Positions 42,277-51,612 are shown, counted from the first letter of the stretch. The stretch: DNA of 64,000 nt from Brevibacillus brevis NBRC 100599 (GCF_000010165.1 NC_012491.1:3727501-3791500); one strand, 5' to 3'. Notes: generated from the letters alone by a model not told the origin. Translations and numbers: made by a program.

Positions 42277-42768
42277 ATGAAGCTATCTTACACTCCTACC
42301 CCTCTTGAAACTTGGATAAGCCACTTTTACAAACAACTTGGCATAAAAACACCTGAAGAACTAGATGAACATCGTATAGCAAGATCACTAGGCATCCATC
42401 TCTTTTACAAAGAGATTCCATCAATGGCATATGAATTCGGCCGCTTCAAAAGTATAACGATAGACAAACGACTCCCTTCTCTTGTGCAAAGGGAGCATTT
42501 TTATCATGAGCTTTGTCATATCCTTCGTCATTCAGGACGCCAGTTAATGATGCCTGCTGCCTTCCGTGAGTTACAGGAATGGGATGCAAGGAATTTCACA
42601 AGATACGCTGCCTTACCACTACATATGCTGAAGAACTATGATTATAAGCAGCCTGAAATATTAGATATCCTATCAGAGCAGTTTAAGGTTACACCGGAAC
42701 TTTGTTCAGATAGATTGCTGAGAATCAAATCAAAATTGTCTTGCAACCCAATCCGATTCATCTCGTAA
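42277..42768 (+). CDS. ImmA/IrrE-family metallopeptidase
   Basis: 163 residues; ATG at 42277 with AGAGGTG upstream. FYHELCHILRHSGRQ supplies the HExxH zinc site of the M78 family, followed by EWDARNFTRYAALPLHML, typical of phage and ICE ImmA proteins. ImmA cleaves the XRE repressor to induce excision; its partner is likely the repressor at 33971. Separated from the repressor by the defence cargo. A frameshifted copy lies at 52988-53480. Confidence 0.9.
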   Translation: MKLSYTPTPLETWISHFYKQLGIKTPEELDEHRIARSLGIHLFYKEIPSMAYEFGRFKSITIDKRLPSLVQREHFYHELCHILRHSGRQLMMPAAFRELQEWDARNFTRYAALPLHMLKNYDYKQPEILDILSEQFKVTPELCSDRLLRIKSKLSCNPIRFIS

Positions 42769-42803
42769 CAAATCAAAAGGACAAATTAATATAGGAGGGA
42801 ACC

Positions 42804-44444
42804 ATGTTGCGGTTAGGAATTTATGCACGTGTTAGTTCAGACGATCAAGCAGAACGTGGTACGATCGAAAACCAGCTCGAGTTTGCTCGTAAGTATGCGG
42901 ATCTCCATCAGTTAGAAATCGTTAAGTGGTACAAAGACGACGGCGTTACTGGAACAATACCACTAGAAGCTCGTCCAGCTGGTCGCGAACTGTTACAAGA
43001 TGCTAAGAACGGAATTATCGATCTCCTTCTTATTTACCGGTTAGACCGACTTGGGCGATCCGCTAGAATTATCCTGAACTCTGTACACGAACTTGAAAGT
43101 GACGGTGTTAAAATTCGTTCTATGACGGAGCCGTTTGATACCGGAGATCCGTCTGGCCGTTTCCTTTTAACCATTCTAGCAGGGGTAGCTGACTTAGAGC
43201 GTGAGACCATCATAGAACGTTTGTGGTACGGTGCAAACCGCGCTGCACGGGCTGGTAAATGGCTTGGAGGTATTGTCCCCTATGGATACCGCGTAGACAG
43301 TGATGGCTATCTGCAGATTTGTGAAGACCTACTCCCTAACTCCGATATGACAGAGGCAGGTGTTGTCCGACTCATCTTTCACATGTTAGCTAACCAAGGT
43401 CATTCATGCATAAAAGTCTCTGACTATTTAAATGCATTAGGCGTCCCTACCGCTTACGCGAAGGATGAACGGAAGATTACTCGAGGGAAACGAAAAGAGA
43501 ATACTGCGGGTATCTGGCGCCCCTCAAGAATACGTGGGATCATTACGAATACCTCGTACAAGGGAGTACATTTCTATGGTAAACGGAGCACACGAAAACG
43601 CGATGTAATTGAACGTGAAGTTCCAGCCATCGTTGATGTAGAAACGTGGGAAAAAGCGCAGAAAGTCCTTCGAGGTAACCAAATAGAAGCTATGCGTAAC
43701 ATCAAGAATCAGTATTTACTCCGTAGTTTACTAAAGTGTCAGTGCTGCGGATTAACTTACGTGGGGATTCATTATCCAGGAAGTAAACGAGCTCTAAAAG
43801 GGTACTACACTTGCACAGGTAAACAAGCATATAAGGGCCCAATGCAAGGTAAATGTACTTCGAAAAATTTACCCCAGGATTGGATTGAGGATCTTGTGTG
43901 GAGGGATTGCTTAGCCTTTATAAATCAGCCAGGGGAAGCCCTTCAGGAGATTGCTGCAGCTAGGGAAGTAAAGCAGACTGAGAAGGTCGATTTGGAGTCT
44001 GAAATAGCACTTATTCAAAAGAGCATTGATGATAAAGATGTAGAACGCCAGAGTATCCTGGACCTCTTTCGTAAAAGCATCATCACTTTTACCGATTTAG
44101 AGAAACAGATTCAAAAAATTAATCAAGAGAAAGAGATCCTCGAGCAACGTATAAAAGAAATACGGACCTCGCTGCAAGTTGACCGCGATTACTCTACTAA
44201 GGTAAAGAATGCTTTTCAATTACTCACATCACTCCGAAACAAACTAGATGACAATCCATCCTTTGAAACGAGACGTGAAATTGTGAAGACTCTGGTACAC
44301 CGCATACAGGTGCATACAGCCCCTAGTGAAGGTTCAAAACGCCCTCGTGCTTCAGTCACCGTTCAATATTGTTTTTCCAAGGATATTATCTACACGGACA
44401 AGGATTGCACGAACCAATTAACAGAAACCGAGCGGGAAAAGTAA
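42804..44444 (+). CDS. Large serine recombinase (phage integrase)
   Basis: 546 residues; ATG at 42804 behind AGGAGGGAACC. Catalytic domain: [19 protein letters not shown] with Ser11, [11 protein letters not shown], and [17 protein letters not shown]. Recombinase domain from ~155 ([10 protein letters not shown]). The zinc ribbon is [13 protein letters not shown] ... YYTCTGKQ ... GKCTSKNL. A long coiled coil at ~385-470 and a basic C-terminus follow. It integrates the phage into comM without host factors; excision normally needs an RDF. Its last codons (ending TETEREK) lie in the att/comM junction, so the C-terminus is changed on excision. Confidence 0.96.
   Translation: MLRLGIYARVSSDDQAERGTIENQLEFARKYADLHQLEIVKWYKDDGVTGTIPLEARPAGRELLQDAKNGIIDLLLIYRLDRLGRSARIILNSVHELESDGVKIRSMTEPFDTGDPSGRFLLTILAGVADLERETIIERLWYGANRAARAGKWLGGIVPYGYRVDSDGYLQICEDLLPNSDMTEAGVVRLIFHMLANQGHSCIKVSDYLNALGVPTAYAKDERKITRGKRKENTAGIWRPSRIRGIITNTSYKGVHFYGKRSTRKRDVIEREVPAIVDVETWEKAQKVLRGNQIEAMRNIKNQYLLRSLLKCQCCGLTYVGIHYPGSKRALKGYYTCTGKQAYKGPMQGKCTSKNLPQDWIEDLVWRDCLAFINQPGEALQEIAAAREVKQTEKVDLESEIALIQKSIDDKDVERQSILDLFRKSIITFTDLEKQIQKINQEKEILEQRIKEIRTSLQVDRDYSTKVKNAFQLLTSLRNKLDDNPSFETRREIVKTLVHRIQVHTAPSEGSKRPRASVTVQYCFSKDIIYTDKDCTNQLTETEREK
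44386..44440. other. Right attachment junction (attR) in comM
   Basis: The recombinase frame and the comM frame overlap on opposite strands here. On the minus strand comM reads ...[13 protein letters not shown] and then stops one codon later, where an intact gene would continue with a glycine codon; the change marks the phage/host joint near 44386-44400. The exact crossover dinucleotide cannot be set without the left end. Confidence 0.72.
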
Positions 44445-45459
44445 AAACCTGCTTAGATCGTCCAATTGTGACAACCCCTGATTCCAGAGGCTGACGCAGT
44501 ACCTCTAATACATGACGAGAAAACTCGGGCATCTCATCTAGGAAGAGGATACCACCGTGAGACAAGCTACACTCTCCCGGACGTGGGATTTGGGCACCTC
44601 CGCCAATCAGTGCAGTAGCGGTAATCGTATGGTGCGGGGCACGAAACGGTCTTTCTTCGACAAGCCCACTCTCCCGCTTCAATTGACCAGCAATACTGTA
44701 TATTTTCGTCACTTCGTACGACTCATGAATGGTCATATGGGGCATGATACCAGGCAGGCAAGTAGCTAAAAGGGTTTTCCCTGAACCTGGGGGCCCCACC
44801 AATATCACATTGTGAAATCCAGCTGCTGCTATCTCCAAGCCACGTTTTACAAATTGCTGTCCGTAAACATTGGCAAAGTCAGGAGGCAACTGGTTGGCAT
44901 TTGTCTTGCCTACCTCCGATTCGGAAAGAATCAAGTCTATGTTCTTACTATGAAGTCCTTCTTTCCAATAGTTTACGGCCTCTTCCAGATTGCTTGCAGG
45001 CAATACAATAATGTCGACAAGCCGTGCTTCCGCTGCATTTTGTTCAGGGAGAATCACGTGGGTAAATCCTGCATTTTTAGCTTCTAGCAAAATAGGAAGC
45101 ACACCTGTTACAGGGCGAAGAGAACCGTCTAATGCCAACTCTCCTAAAACGAGGATTCTCTCTGGTCTAGGGAGCATTTGCTTCGAGGCTAGTAAAATAC
45201 CAAAGGCAATCGCAAGGTCGAAACCTGAGCCTTCCTTCCGTTGATCTGCAGGTGCCAGATTGACGGTGATCCGCTGCATTGGGTAATCGTAGCCTGCGTT
45301 ACGCAAGGCAGCACGGACGCGATCTCTTGCTTCTTTTACTGCGGAACCGCCTAGTCCGACCAAATCGAATTGAGGCAAGCCATTAGCTATGTCTGTTTCT
45401 ACAGTGACGACCATTCCGTCAATGCCAAGCACCGTGCCTGAATAGCTGCATGCGTACAT
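44386..45459 (-). pseudogene. comM: comM (yifB), 5' part, interrupted by prophage A
   Basis: 357 codons from the ATG at 45459 (GAGGGGGAGAGG upstream). The N-terminal Lon-like domain ([36 protein letters not shown]) and the AAA+ start ([21 protein letters not shown]) are intact. The frame then ends at NPCPC-R-stop, where the normal protein (~510 residues) goes on with Mg-chelatase motifs. The missing 3' part should lie left of the window. ComM is a helicase for branch migration in transformation; the lysogen is probably comM-defective. Confidence 0.92.
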
Positions 45460-45549
45460 ATCCTCTCCCCCTCTGGTTATAGGGTAGGAAAAGATAGAGG
45501 GGGTGGGCAAGTATATTAGAGCTTATTCCAAAACGTTTATTTGTCTAAA

Positions 45550-45580
45550 GTCTTTTACTCTGGACTTCATAGAAGAGTAA
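45550..45580. terminator. Hairpin upstream of comM
   Basis: TTTTACTCT / AGAGTAAAA with a 12-base loop; probably the terminator of whatever once preceded comM on the minus strand. The rest of 45460-45717 holds the comM promoter region and no supported gene. Confidence 0.5.
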
Positions 45581-45717
45581 AATTTGAGAGTTGAACATCG
45601 ATTCAACTGTAACTTCTATGTTTTCGTGGCGAAATGGCTCTTTTCGTTTTTGTCAAAACAATAGACCTTATATGTTTGCCATTTACTGTCTTGGCTGTTT
45701 TCCAAAGAAATCATTTT

Positions 45718-45852
45718 GGCAGTGACCTCATCTTGACCTTGTTATCACGCTTATCTGATAAAATAGTGGAATGTATTAAGGAGCGCCCCCTATCTTCACT
45801 GGCTCCCGCATTCGGTGCCCTATGCAGTTGTATGTGTGCAGGCAGTGCTCCT
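45718..45852 (+). ncRNA. Second copy of the candidate structured region
   Basis: Closely similar to 33258-33393. TTATCA-CGCTTATC-TGATAA forms a perfect hairpin here; AAGGAGC (45776-45782) pairs with GCTCCTT (about 45847-45853). TTGACC lies just upstream of the first hairpin. No convincing frame. See the prophage A copy. Confidence 0.42.
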
Positions 45853-45999
45853 TTAAGCTGTTTCCTCTTTCTTTACTGGTTGATTCGTCTCAGTGACTTC
45901 CTTTGGTTCTGCTGGCTTTGACTTAAGCAAAACCTCTAAAGCATGGACCATTCGTTTCATATCAGGTGCGAACTCGATCCCTTTAGGTGGTTTGATCAT
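45853..45999 (-). CDS. Small early protein, prophage B copy (48 aa)
   Basis: ATG at 45999 with AAAAGGAGGCC upstream; 48 codons (MIKPPKGIEFAPDMKRM...), nearly identical to 33394-33552 apart from a four-residue gap. Still open although the element is decayed. Confidence 0.7.
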   Translation of the reverse strand: MIKPPKGIEFAPDMKRMVHALEVLLKSKPAEPKEVTETNQPVKKEETA

Positions 46000-46012
46000 T
46001 GTGGGCCTCCTT

Positions 46013-46202
46013 TTAGGCTGGCTTTGGTTTATACAATTCTGAAATAACGTATTTCGTTAGTTTCTCATCAAAAAAATTGCTACATCAGACGTACATTGCC
46101 AAGTTCAATATGGCCGTACCCTTGTAACGAAATCCCTAGCATACTCGCCATGTTCGTTACTCCCTTTGCCTTCCTTAATTGGTAAACGTTTGTATGAACC
46201 AC
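46013..46202 (-). pseudogene. cro-like gene, frameshifted (prophage B)
   Basis: From a GTG at 46202 behind GGGAGGTGATTAA the frame reads VHTNVYQLRKAKGVTNMASM..., a helix-turn-helix, and stops at 46080 after 40 codons. In another frame the expected tail continues (NFFDEKLTKYVISELYKPK) to TAA at 46013. A single indel near 46080 explains both halves. Divergent from the repressor at 46356. Confidence 0.7.
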
Positions 46203-46260
46203 TTAATCACCTCCCTACTAACGATATCCGTTACCTGCATATTACTAACGAATTTCGTTA
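46045..46260. promoter_or_regulatory. Three operator palindromes TAACG-N5-CGTTA (prophage B)
   Basis: Perfect palindromes at 46045-46059, 46219-46233 and 46246-46260 share TAACG-N5-CGTTA; the last two are 27 bases apart (start to start), and further half sites (ACCGTTA, CCGTTAG) lie up to 46320. They flank the cro-like gene and precede the repressor: the repressor/Cro operators of this immunity type, unlike those of prophage A. Confidence 0.85.
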
Positions 46261-46355
46261 GTGTCAACCATTCTTTTAATCAAACTCTCAAATACCGTTA
46301 ACTAACTACCTAAATCCGTTAGTTGTTGATAATATCGAATTAGGAGGTGATTTTG

Positions 46356-46709
46356 TTGGAAACGGTTGGGCAGAGAATAAGAAAACTCAGAAAAGCTAAT
46401 AACTGGACCCAAGAACAATTTGCTAATCGTGTTAATGTTTCTCCGCAAAAAGTCTCTAATTGGGAGCGCGATTACACTTCTCCTAGTGTTGAAGATATAG
46501 CTAGAATTGCTCAAATCTGCAACACTGAATCAGACTATATATTAACTGGGCGGACTTCCCCCCTTACCTCTTCAGCTAAATCAGACAAGCACCTGTCAGA
46601 ATTTGAAAACCTCTTCTTTTTCGAACTGGATAAGCTCAGCGAGGAAGATAAAAAGAAAGCTTTAGAGCATGTGAGATACTTGAGATATATTGCGGAGCAA
46701 CAGAAATGA
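46356..46709 (+). CDS. Lysogeny repressor, XRE family (prophage B)
   Basis: 117 residues from a TTG at 46356 (TAGGAGGTGATTTTG). The N-terminal HTH RIRKLRKANNWTQEQFANRVNVSPQKVSNWERDYTSP differs from the prophage A repressor, while the C-terminus (SEFENLFFFELDKLSEEDK...) is nearly the same. So DNA-binding specificity was swapped and the oligomer/ImmA-target part kept. Intact although its partner immA copy is broken. Confidence 0.88.
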   Translation: METVGQRIRKLRKANNWTQEQFANRVNVSPQKVSNWERDYTSPSVEDIARIAQICNTESDYILTGRTSPLTSSAKSDKHLSEFENLFFFELDKLSEEDKKKALEHVRYLRYIAEQQK

Positions 46710-46713
46710 CAAC

Positions 46714-46746
46714 GAGACGAGCTACTTAATAGCCGTCTCGTTTTTT
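46714..46746 (+). terminator. Repressor terminator (prophage B)
   Basis: Same GAGACGAGCTA ... TAGCCGTCTC hairpin as at 34350, followed by six T. Confidence 0.9.
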
Positions 46747-46836
46747 AGAGACTCGAAGAGCGATCTGTGGATAATTCCGGAAAATTTAATTAACTACACT
46801 TGGATTACTTTCTTGATTTTAGCAGAGTAATTAATA

Positions 46837-46845
46837 TGTCATAAT
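46837..46845 (+). promoter_or_regulatory. Extended -10 promoter of the PARIS operon
   Basis: TG-T-CATAAT, an extended -10 element 28 bases before the ariA start; no good -35 at the usual distance. Confidence 0.5.
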
Positions 46846-46872
46846 TTTTTTATGAAAGGAAGATTTAGAATC

Positions 46873-48129
46873 ATGCTACCTAAAATTAAAAAATTTCGGA
46901 TAAATAAACTTTTCGGCTACAAAAACGTAAATATTGATTTTGATTCAGGTGTAATGATTTTAGTGGGCGAAAATGGTGTAGGTAAAACAACAATTCTTAA
47001 TGTCTTGTACTATACTCTATCTACAAAATTCGAGAAATTAATCGACATTGATTTCCATTCTATTGAATTGTTTTTTAACAGTGGAAACCATATTGTCATT
47101 AGTAAAGAAGATCTTGTTTCAGTAGAACCATTTAATAAATTAAACCCTAATGAGATTACTATTAATAATAACAAAATTGTATTTAGTGCAAATGAATATT
47201 CAAAGAATTATCTCACAGAGGTAAAAAATACTAAGAAAAGTACTCAGATCAGCTTTAATTTGGATAAACTCTTTGAGGATATAAACGAAAGAAATCAAAG
47301 AATAGAAAAACAAAAAAGTATGATATTATCAGAATTTAATATGAATATTATTTTCCTTCCTACATATCGACGAGTAGAAGAAGACCTTCATAAGCTTGGA
47401 ATTGAGAATTATAAAAGTGAATTTATTCAATTTGGTATGGCTGATGTAGAAAAAGCCATCCTTACCATCACACAGCAAATTAAAGACTCAGCTATACAGT
47501 GGTACTCCAAAATTAATGGAGAAATGCTAGCAGAGTTAGTAACAGGCATTAAAGTAACTCCAGAAATGAGAAACAGCATTCAAACAGATACTCTTAAAAT
47601 TGTCCTAGATAGAGTCGGAGATAATATAAGCGATGAGTTAAAACAAAGTATTGATATACTTTTAGAAAACGAGCGACTCTTTAACGGGGAATATGATCCT
47701 CTGATATATTTCCTATCAAATTTAATAAAAGTTTATCAAAAACAAAGAAAATACGACGAAAGAATTCAACAGTTTGTTAAGGTGTGCAATAATTATCTCC
47801 GAAATAAATTGACATATGATGAGAGCAAAGTAGAAATTTTATTTAAGCAACACGGGAAAGATATCAAATTAACGAATTTGTCTTCTGGTGAAAAACAGAT
47901 AGTCTCTCTCTTCTCTAAAATTTATTTAGATTCAAACAAAGATTTCATTATTTTGTTTGATGAACCGGAGTTGTCGCTGTCAATTGACTGGCAGCAAAAG
48001 TTACTCCCAGATATCATCGGTTCAAGTAGATGTAAGTTCATGTTCGTAGTTACACATTCACCTTTTATTTTCGATAATGAACTCGATAATGACGCTAGAT
48101 CGTTAAGTTCATACATCTCGGAGGAGTAA
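46873..48129 (+). CDS. ariA: PARIS AriA-like ATPase (AAA15/ABC-type)
   Basis: 418 residues from the ATG at 46873 (AAAGGAAG 10 bases upstream). Walker A GENGVGKTT (32-40); a helical middle with coiled-coil-like insertions; signature LSSGEKQI at ~336; Walker B FIILFDEPE (358-366); switch His in VVTHSP near 395. This SMC/OLD-like AAA layout, directly followed by a DUF4435 protein two bases downstream, is the PARIS arrangement. In PARIS the ATPase holds AriB inactive and releases it when a phage anti-restriction protein is sensed. Confidence 0.88.
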   Translation: MLPKIKKFRINKLFGYKNVNIDFDSGVMILVGENGVGKTTILNVLYYTLSTKFEKLIDIDFHSIELFFNSGNHIVISKEDLVSVEPFNKLNPNEITINNNKIVFSANEYSKNYLTEVKNTKKSTQISFNLDKLFEDINERNQRIEKQKSMILSEFNMNIIFLPTYRRVEEDLHKLGIENYKSEFIQFGMADVEKAILTITQQIKDSAIQWYSKINGEMLAELVTGIKVTPEMRNSIQTDTLKIVLDRVGDNISDELKQSIDILLENERLFNGEYDPLIYFLSNLIKVYQKQRKYDERIQQFVKVCNNYLRNKLTYDESKVEILFKQHGKDIKLTNLSSGEKQIVSLFSKIYLDSNKDFIILFDEPELSLSIDWQQKLLPDIIGSSRCKFMFVVTHSPFIFDNELDNDARSLSSYISEE

Positions 48130-48130
48130 G

Positions 48131-49063
48131 ATGGATCACCTTGAAAAATTGAGAGCTAGTCGTGATAAAGAATCAGTTTCCTATAAACGTTTTATGGAAT
48201 TGCTTGAAAGAAATAAAGATGCAGTTTTTTGTTTTGTTGAGGGTGAAGACAGTAAATATTACGCAGCAAAGATTGAATCAATTGAACCATCATATAAATA
48301 TCACTTCATTAATTCCAAGGGAAAAGAGGGAGTTTTAAAACTATTCCGCTTGATTACTGGAATTAGTGAATATGATCTAATTAAGACTCTGTATTTTGTA
48401 GATAGAGACTTTGATGAACTAATTGACAATCCCCATATTTATGAGACCCCTTGCTATTCAATAGAAAATCTTTATACTACTAAAAACACTATCTGTAGAG
48501 TATTACAGAGAGAGTTCCAACTTGATGAGACAGATGATGATTACTATACAGCATTACATGCATTTTCAACTCATCAATCAGAGTTTCATGATGCAATGGA
48601 CCAGATAAATGCATGGATAGCTTGTCACAGAGATCTTTCGAAGCAAGGGATTACCACAAGGCTTAATTTGAGTGATTTAAACCCTTCTAATTTAGTCACT
48701 GTTAGTCTGACAGGAGTTACTCAAAAATATAGTTTCGACTCATTGATAGAAATGTTTCCTCATGCAGCTGAAATAGATCAAGAAACCTTAGAAAATAAAC
48801 TGAGATCTTTTAGGTCCATTGATCGACAAAAGTGGTATAGAGGAAAGTTCGAACTTTTTTTCTTCAAAAAATTTATAGAAATTCTATCAGAAGATAGTAA
48901 CAGAAGACACCCGTTTCTTTTCTCCACCAAAAGAAAAAACCAATTACAATTATCTGCTAATGTACTCTCAGAGCTTTCACAGTATGCCGAATTTCCTGAA
49001 TGTCTTCGAACGTATGTGAAACGGATCATCTCACAAGATCAACTACAAGAAGCAATTATGTAA
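48131..49063 (+). CDS. ariB: PARIS AriB-like TOPRIM effector (DUF4435)
   Basis: 310 residues; GGAGGAG lies at the end of ariA, one base after which the ATG follows. DUF4435/TOPRIM core: FCFVEGEDSKYY with Glu37, then TLYFVDRDFDEL with Asp91 and Asp93, the metal-binding acids. The C-terminal part is helical. In the studied E. coli PARIS, AriB is a nuclease that cuts a host tRNA and halts growth. All catalytic residues are present here. Confidence 0.88.
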   Translation: MDHLEKLRASRDKESVSYKRFMELLERNKDAVFCFVEGEDSKYYAAKIESIEPSYKYHFINSKGKEGVLKLFRLITGISEYDLIKTLYFVDRDFDELIDNPHIYETPCYSIENLYTTKNTICRVLQREFQLDETDDDYYTALHAFSTHQSEFHDAMDQINAWIACHRDLSKQGITTRLNLSDLNPSNLVTVSLTGVTQKYSFDSLIEMFPHAAEIDQETLENKLRSFRSIDRQKWYRGKFELFFFKKFIEILSEDSNRRHPFLFSTKRKNQLQLSANVLSELSQYAEFPECLRTYVKRIISQDQLQEAIM

Positions 49064-49110
49064 TAAAGCCGTCTTTAATCAGAGATTTGGAATATACAGT
49101 TTATATTAGA

Positions 49111-49145
49111 AAAAACAAGACACGCAATAGCGTGTCTTGTTTCTT
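49111..49145. terminator. Bidirectional terminator between ariB and the NACHT gene
   Basis: AAACAAGACACGC / GCGTGTCTTGTTT, 13 bases perfect around AATA, flanked by A-runs left and T-runs right. It mirrors the element at 38564 in prophage A. Confidence 0.88.
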
Positions 49146-49176
49146 TATAGATTGGGTAAATAACTTCATGCCAAAC

Positions 49177-51555
49177 CTATTTTTCCAGTACCAAATTAAG
49201 TCCTTTATAATATTTCTTCTGACAGCTTTTAAAAACAGTATCAAAATCATGAGAAATATCTTCTTCTAATTCAAGACGCCAGTCAAATTCAATATCATAC
49301 TTCGTTAATAGCTTGGTAACTGATTCTGTCATCAGTTCATATAATTCACTTTTTATCATTTTCATTTTTTCATCAGACATTTTTCTTGAAACTGCAATAA
49401 TTAAATAACCAAACCCAAGCCTCACACTTGTTAAATAGCTTTCTTCAAATAAATCGTCTATCAAGGCACACAGCATTAATTCTTCACTATAGTATTTTAT
49501 CAAGTCGTCCTCACAATTTCTTCTAGCATAAACTTTATTGGTAATAGCTCGACTTTCCTGCGAAGAAAAACGCTGCATTCGTGTAATAAGCTTGAATGGG
49601 CTAAAACACCACGTATAAAATCTTTCTTCGAAATATTCTTCGTCAAGTGAAACTACGGCATGATAAATAATTCTCAAAAAAATCAAATCAGTTTCTCCTG
49701 TCGAAATAAATTTATCAACTTCATCAAATATGTAATCAACAAATTCAATATAACGGTCGTAATTATTTTTTCTGAGGATAGAAAAGCAATTCTCGAAAAT
49801 TTCACTATCCTCTCCATAATGTGTAAATTCATCTAACAATTGCTCATTAGTCATTTCTTTTACTATTAAATTCGCATAAAAATATTCAAAAAATGATCTA
49901 TGAAAAAATTTATAATGACTCTCATCACTTCCTTGGACATATAAGTCTGTTCGTTCAGCACAAAAATCTAGGAACTCTTCTATAGCATCCAACAATTTAT
50001 TCTCGTCTAAATACCTTTTCTTGTATACTTCCGTTAATAACTCGACAATTTGAGTACGTCTGACCTCCTTATTATTTCGTTTTGAAAGTTCGGATAACTT
50101 CTCAAAAGTAGCATCATTATCAATGATGGTTCTAAACAAACTATAATTAAATCTAACTTTCTTATCCTTTAGTTCCCTTCTCCTAGCTATATACTCAGTA
50201 CACTTTTCATATAATTGAATTTTGGTGTCTGGCAATTCTCTTTCTGCTTTATAAATACTCACCATTAATGCTACCATTAAAAAATTTGTTAAAAATTCAC
50301 TTTTTATTAACCCCTCACATTGACTTGTAAATATAGGAACATCTTCTTTATGGAATTTACCAAGTGAGACCATTTTATTCAAATATGAATTTACTTGTCT
50401 TATAGTAACTGGACAAACACTAAACACAATTGGGGTATCAGGAATTAACCCCCTATCTCTCGTTGTTAGACAGACTTTGTTATGTTTATTTGAATACTTA
50501 AAAAAAGTTACAATTACATTTGATATTCTTTCTCTCTCCACTGTTTCTACTTCATCAAGAGCATCAAATAGGATCAAACATTTACCAGAAGCGAGATAAT
50601 TTTTCAAAAAGTTTTTCGTTATTTTACTACAATCTATTCCAGTATTGCTTACCATACTATCAATTAAAAAATCTTCTATCGAATATGATCTCTCAACTAA
50701 AGATTTTTGGCTAAAGTCTTTCAAGTTACAATAAATAGGTAATAATGCTTCTGATCCATAAATGTTTAGCTTTGTATAATTTTGCGTGAGGTACTTTAAA
50801 AATAGAGTTTTGCCATATCCAGGTCCACCGATGACAGAAACCAAATTTGAAAAAGCAAACAAATTAGTCCAATTTACATTCTTTGCAATAGCTCTTAATG
50901 ACGTTTTTTCTACTTCAACACGCAGTTCAGGAAGAATATAGAATTTTGCTAGATCTATTCTATCTATCCCATAAACGTGATTTTTTTTATGAACCTCCTT
51001 CAACATTTCTACATATTCTTTTAGCGTCTCTTCGTCCTCTTCTTTTATATCAATTGGTTTATTTTTTAAAGTATCAATTATTCTATCTTCAATATTTAAT
51101 AATAGTTTATTTATTTGATGATGTAAGACCATTAGCTCAAATGGGAGATCATTAATGAGTTTTTTTTCTAGAATTTCAAGTATTGTTTTAAAGTATTTTT
51201 TAACATCAATTTTATTCAGTTTCTTGTCACTTATATCTTCAACATATTGAAGTGATGCATTCGAAATTTTGTCTAAAAATTTTTCTTTAGTTATCTTTTT
51301 ATCTATAGACGCTACAGAGCTTTTAGTAAATGCATTATATTTTATATAATCTACGAATATTACTCTTGTTGAATATAAATTAAGAAATGTTGAGAAGGCC
51401 CCAGAATCAAGATTAAACAATTCCAGCTCTAGCCCTTCAAAGGAATGAGAAACCGTTTGCTCTATCGATTTTTTGTTTACTTTCTTAAAACTTTTAGCTA
51501 AATCATAAATAAAGTTCGAAGTAATACTCAATAGAATAGAACTTACTATTTCCAT
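49177..51555 (-). CDS. NACHT-domain STAND NTPase (bacterial NLR-like)
   Basis: 792 residues; ATG at 51555 behind TAAGGGTG. N-terminal ~1-200 is helical with no named effector. NACHT: Walker A GGPGYGKT (243-250), Walker B LILFDALDEVE (327-337, the NACHT-type D-A-L-D-E), sensor TTRDRGLIP, then a winged-helix/ C-terminal helical region to 792. Bacterial NACHT proteins are anti-phage sensors. No transmembrane segment or known nuclease is visible; the effector may be the small N-terminal domain. AT-rich, opposite strand to PARIS. Confidence 0.9.
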   Translation of the reverse strand: MEIVSSILLSITSNFIYDLAKSFKKVNKKSIEQTVSHSFEGLELELFNLDSGAFSTFLNLYSTRVIFVDYIKYNAFTKSSVASIDKKITKEKFLDKISNASLQYVEDISDKKLNKIDVKKYFKTILEILEKKLINDLPFELMVLHHQINKLLLNIEDRIIDTLKNKPIDIKEEDEETLKEYVEMLKEVHKKNHVYGIDRIDLAKFYILPELRVEVEKTSLRAIAKNVNWTNLFAFSNLVSVIGGPGYGKTLFLKYLTQNYTKLNIYGSEALLPIYCNLKDFSQKSLVERSYSIEDFLIDSMVSNTGIDCSKITKNFLKNYLASGKCLILFDALDEVETVERERISNVIVTFFKYSNKHNKVCLTTRDRGLIPDTPIVFSVCPVTIRQVNSYLNKMVSLGKFHKEDVPIFTSQCEGLIKSEFLTNFLMVALMVSIYKAERELPDTKIQLYEKCTEYIARRRELKDKKVRFNYSLFRTIIDNDATFEKLSELSKRNNKEVRRTQIVELLTEVYKKRYLDENKLLDAIEEFLDFCAERTDLYVQGSDESHYKFFHRSFFEYFYANLIVKEMTNEQLLDEFTHYGEDSEIFENCFSILRKNNYDRYIEFVDYIFDEVDKFISTGETDLIFLRIIYHAVVSLDEEYFEERFYTWCFSPFKLITRMQRFSSQESRAITNKVYARRNCEDDLIKYYSEELMLCALIDDLFEESYLTSVRLGFGYLIIAVSRKMSDEKMKMIKSELYELMTESVTKLLTKYDIEFDWRLELEEDISHDFDTVFKSCQKKYYKGLNLVLEK

Positions 51556-51612
51556 TTATATTCACCCTTAATGATAATTTTGTATTTTCGTTAACTTCGA
51601 CAGATAATTCTA

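Larger units (their letters stand above)
1..44430. mobile_element. Prophage A (contractile-tail, PBSX/skin-like), left end outside window
   Basis: The sequence shows a continuous phage genome in modules: tail and head genes (1-13157), late regulator, replication/recombination (24-32 kb), lysogeny control (33.5-34.4 kb), cargo, and a large serine recombinase ending at 44444 inside comM. Late genes match the order of the Bacillus PBSX/skin elements (portal, capsid, connectors, sheath, tube, chaperone, tape measure). Baseplate, holin and endolysin genes and the left junction are not in the window. Structural and recombination genes are open and intact, so the element may still be functional. Confidence 0.93.
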
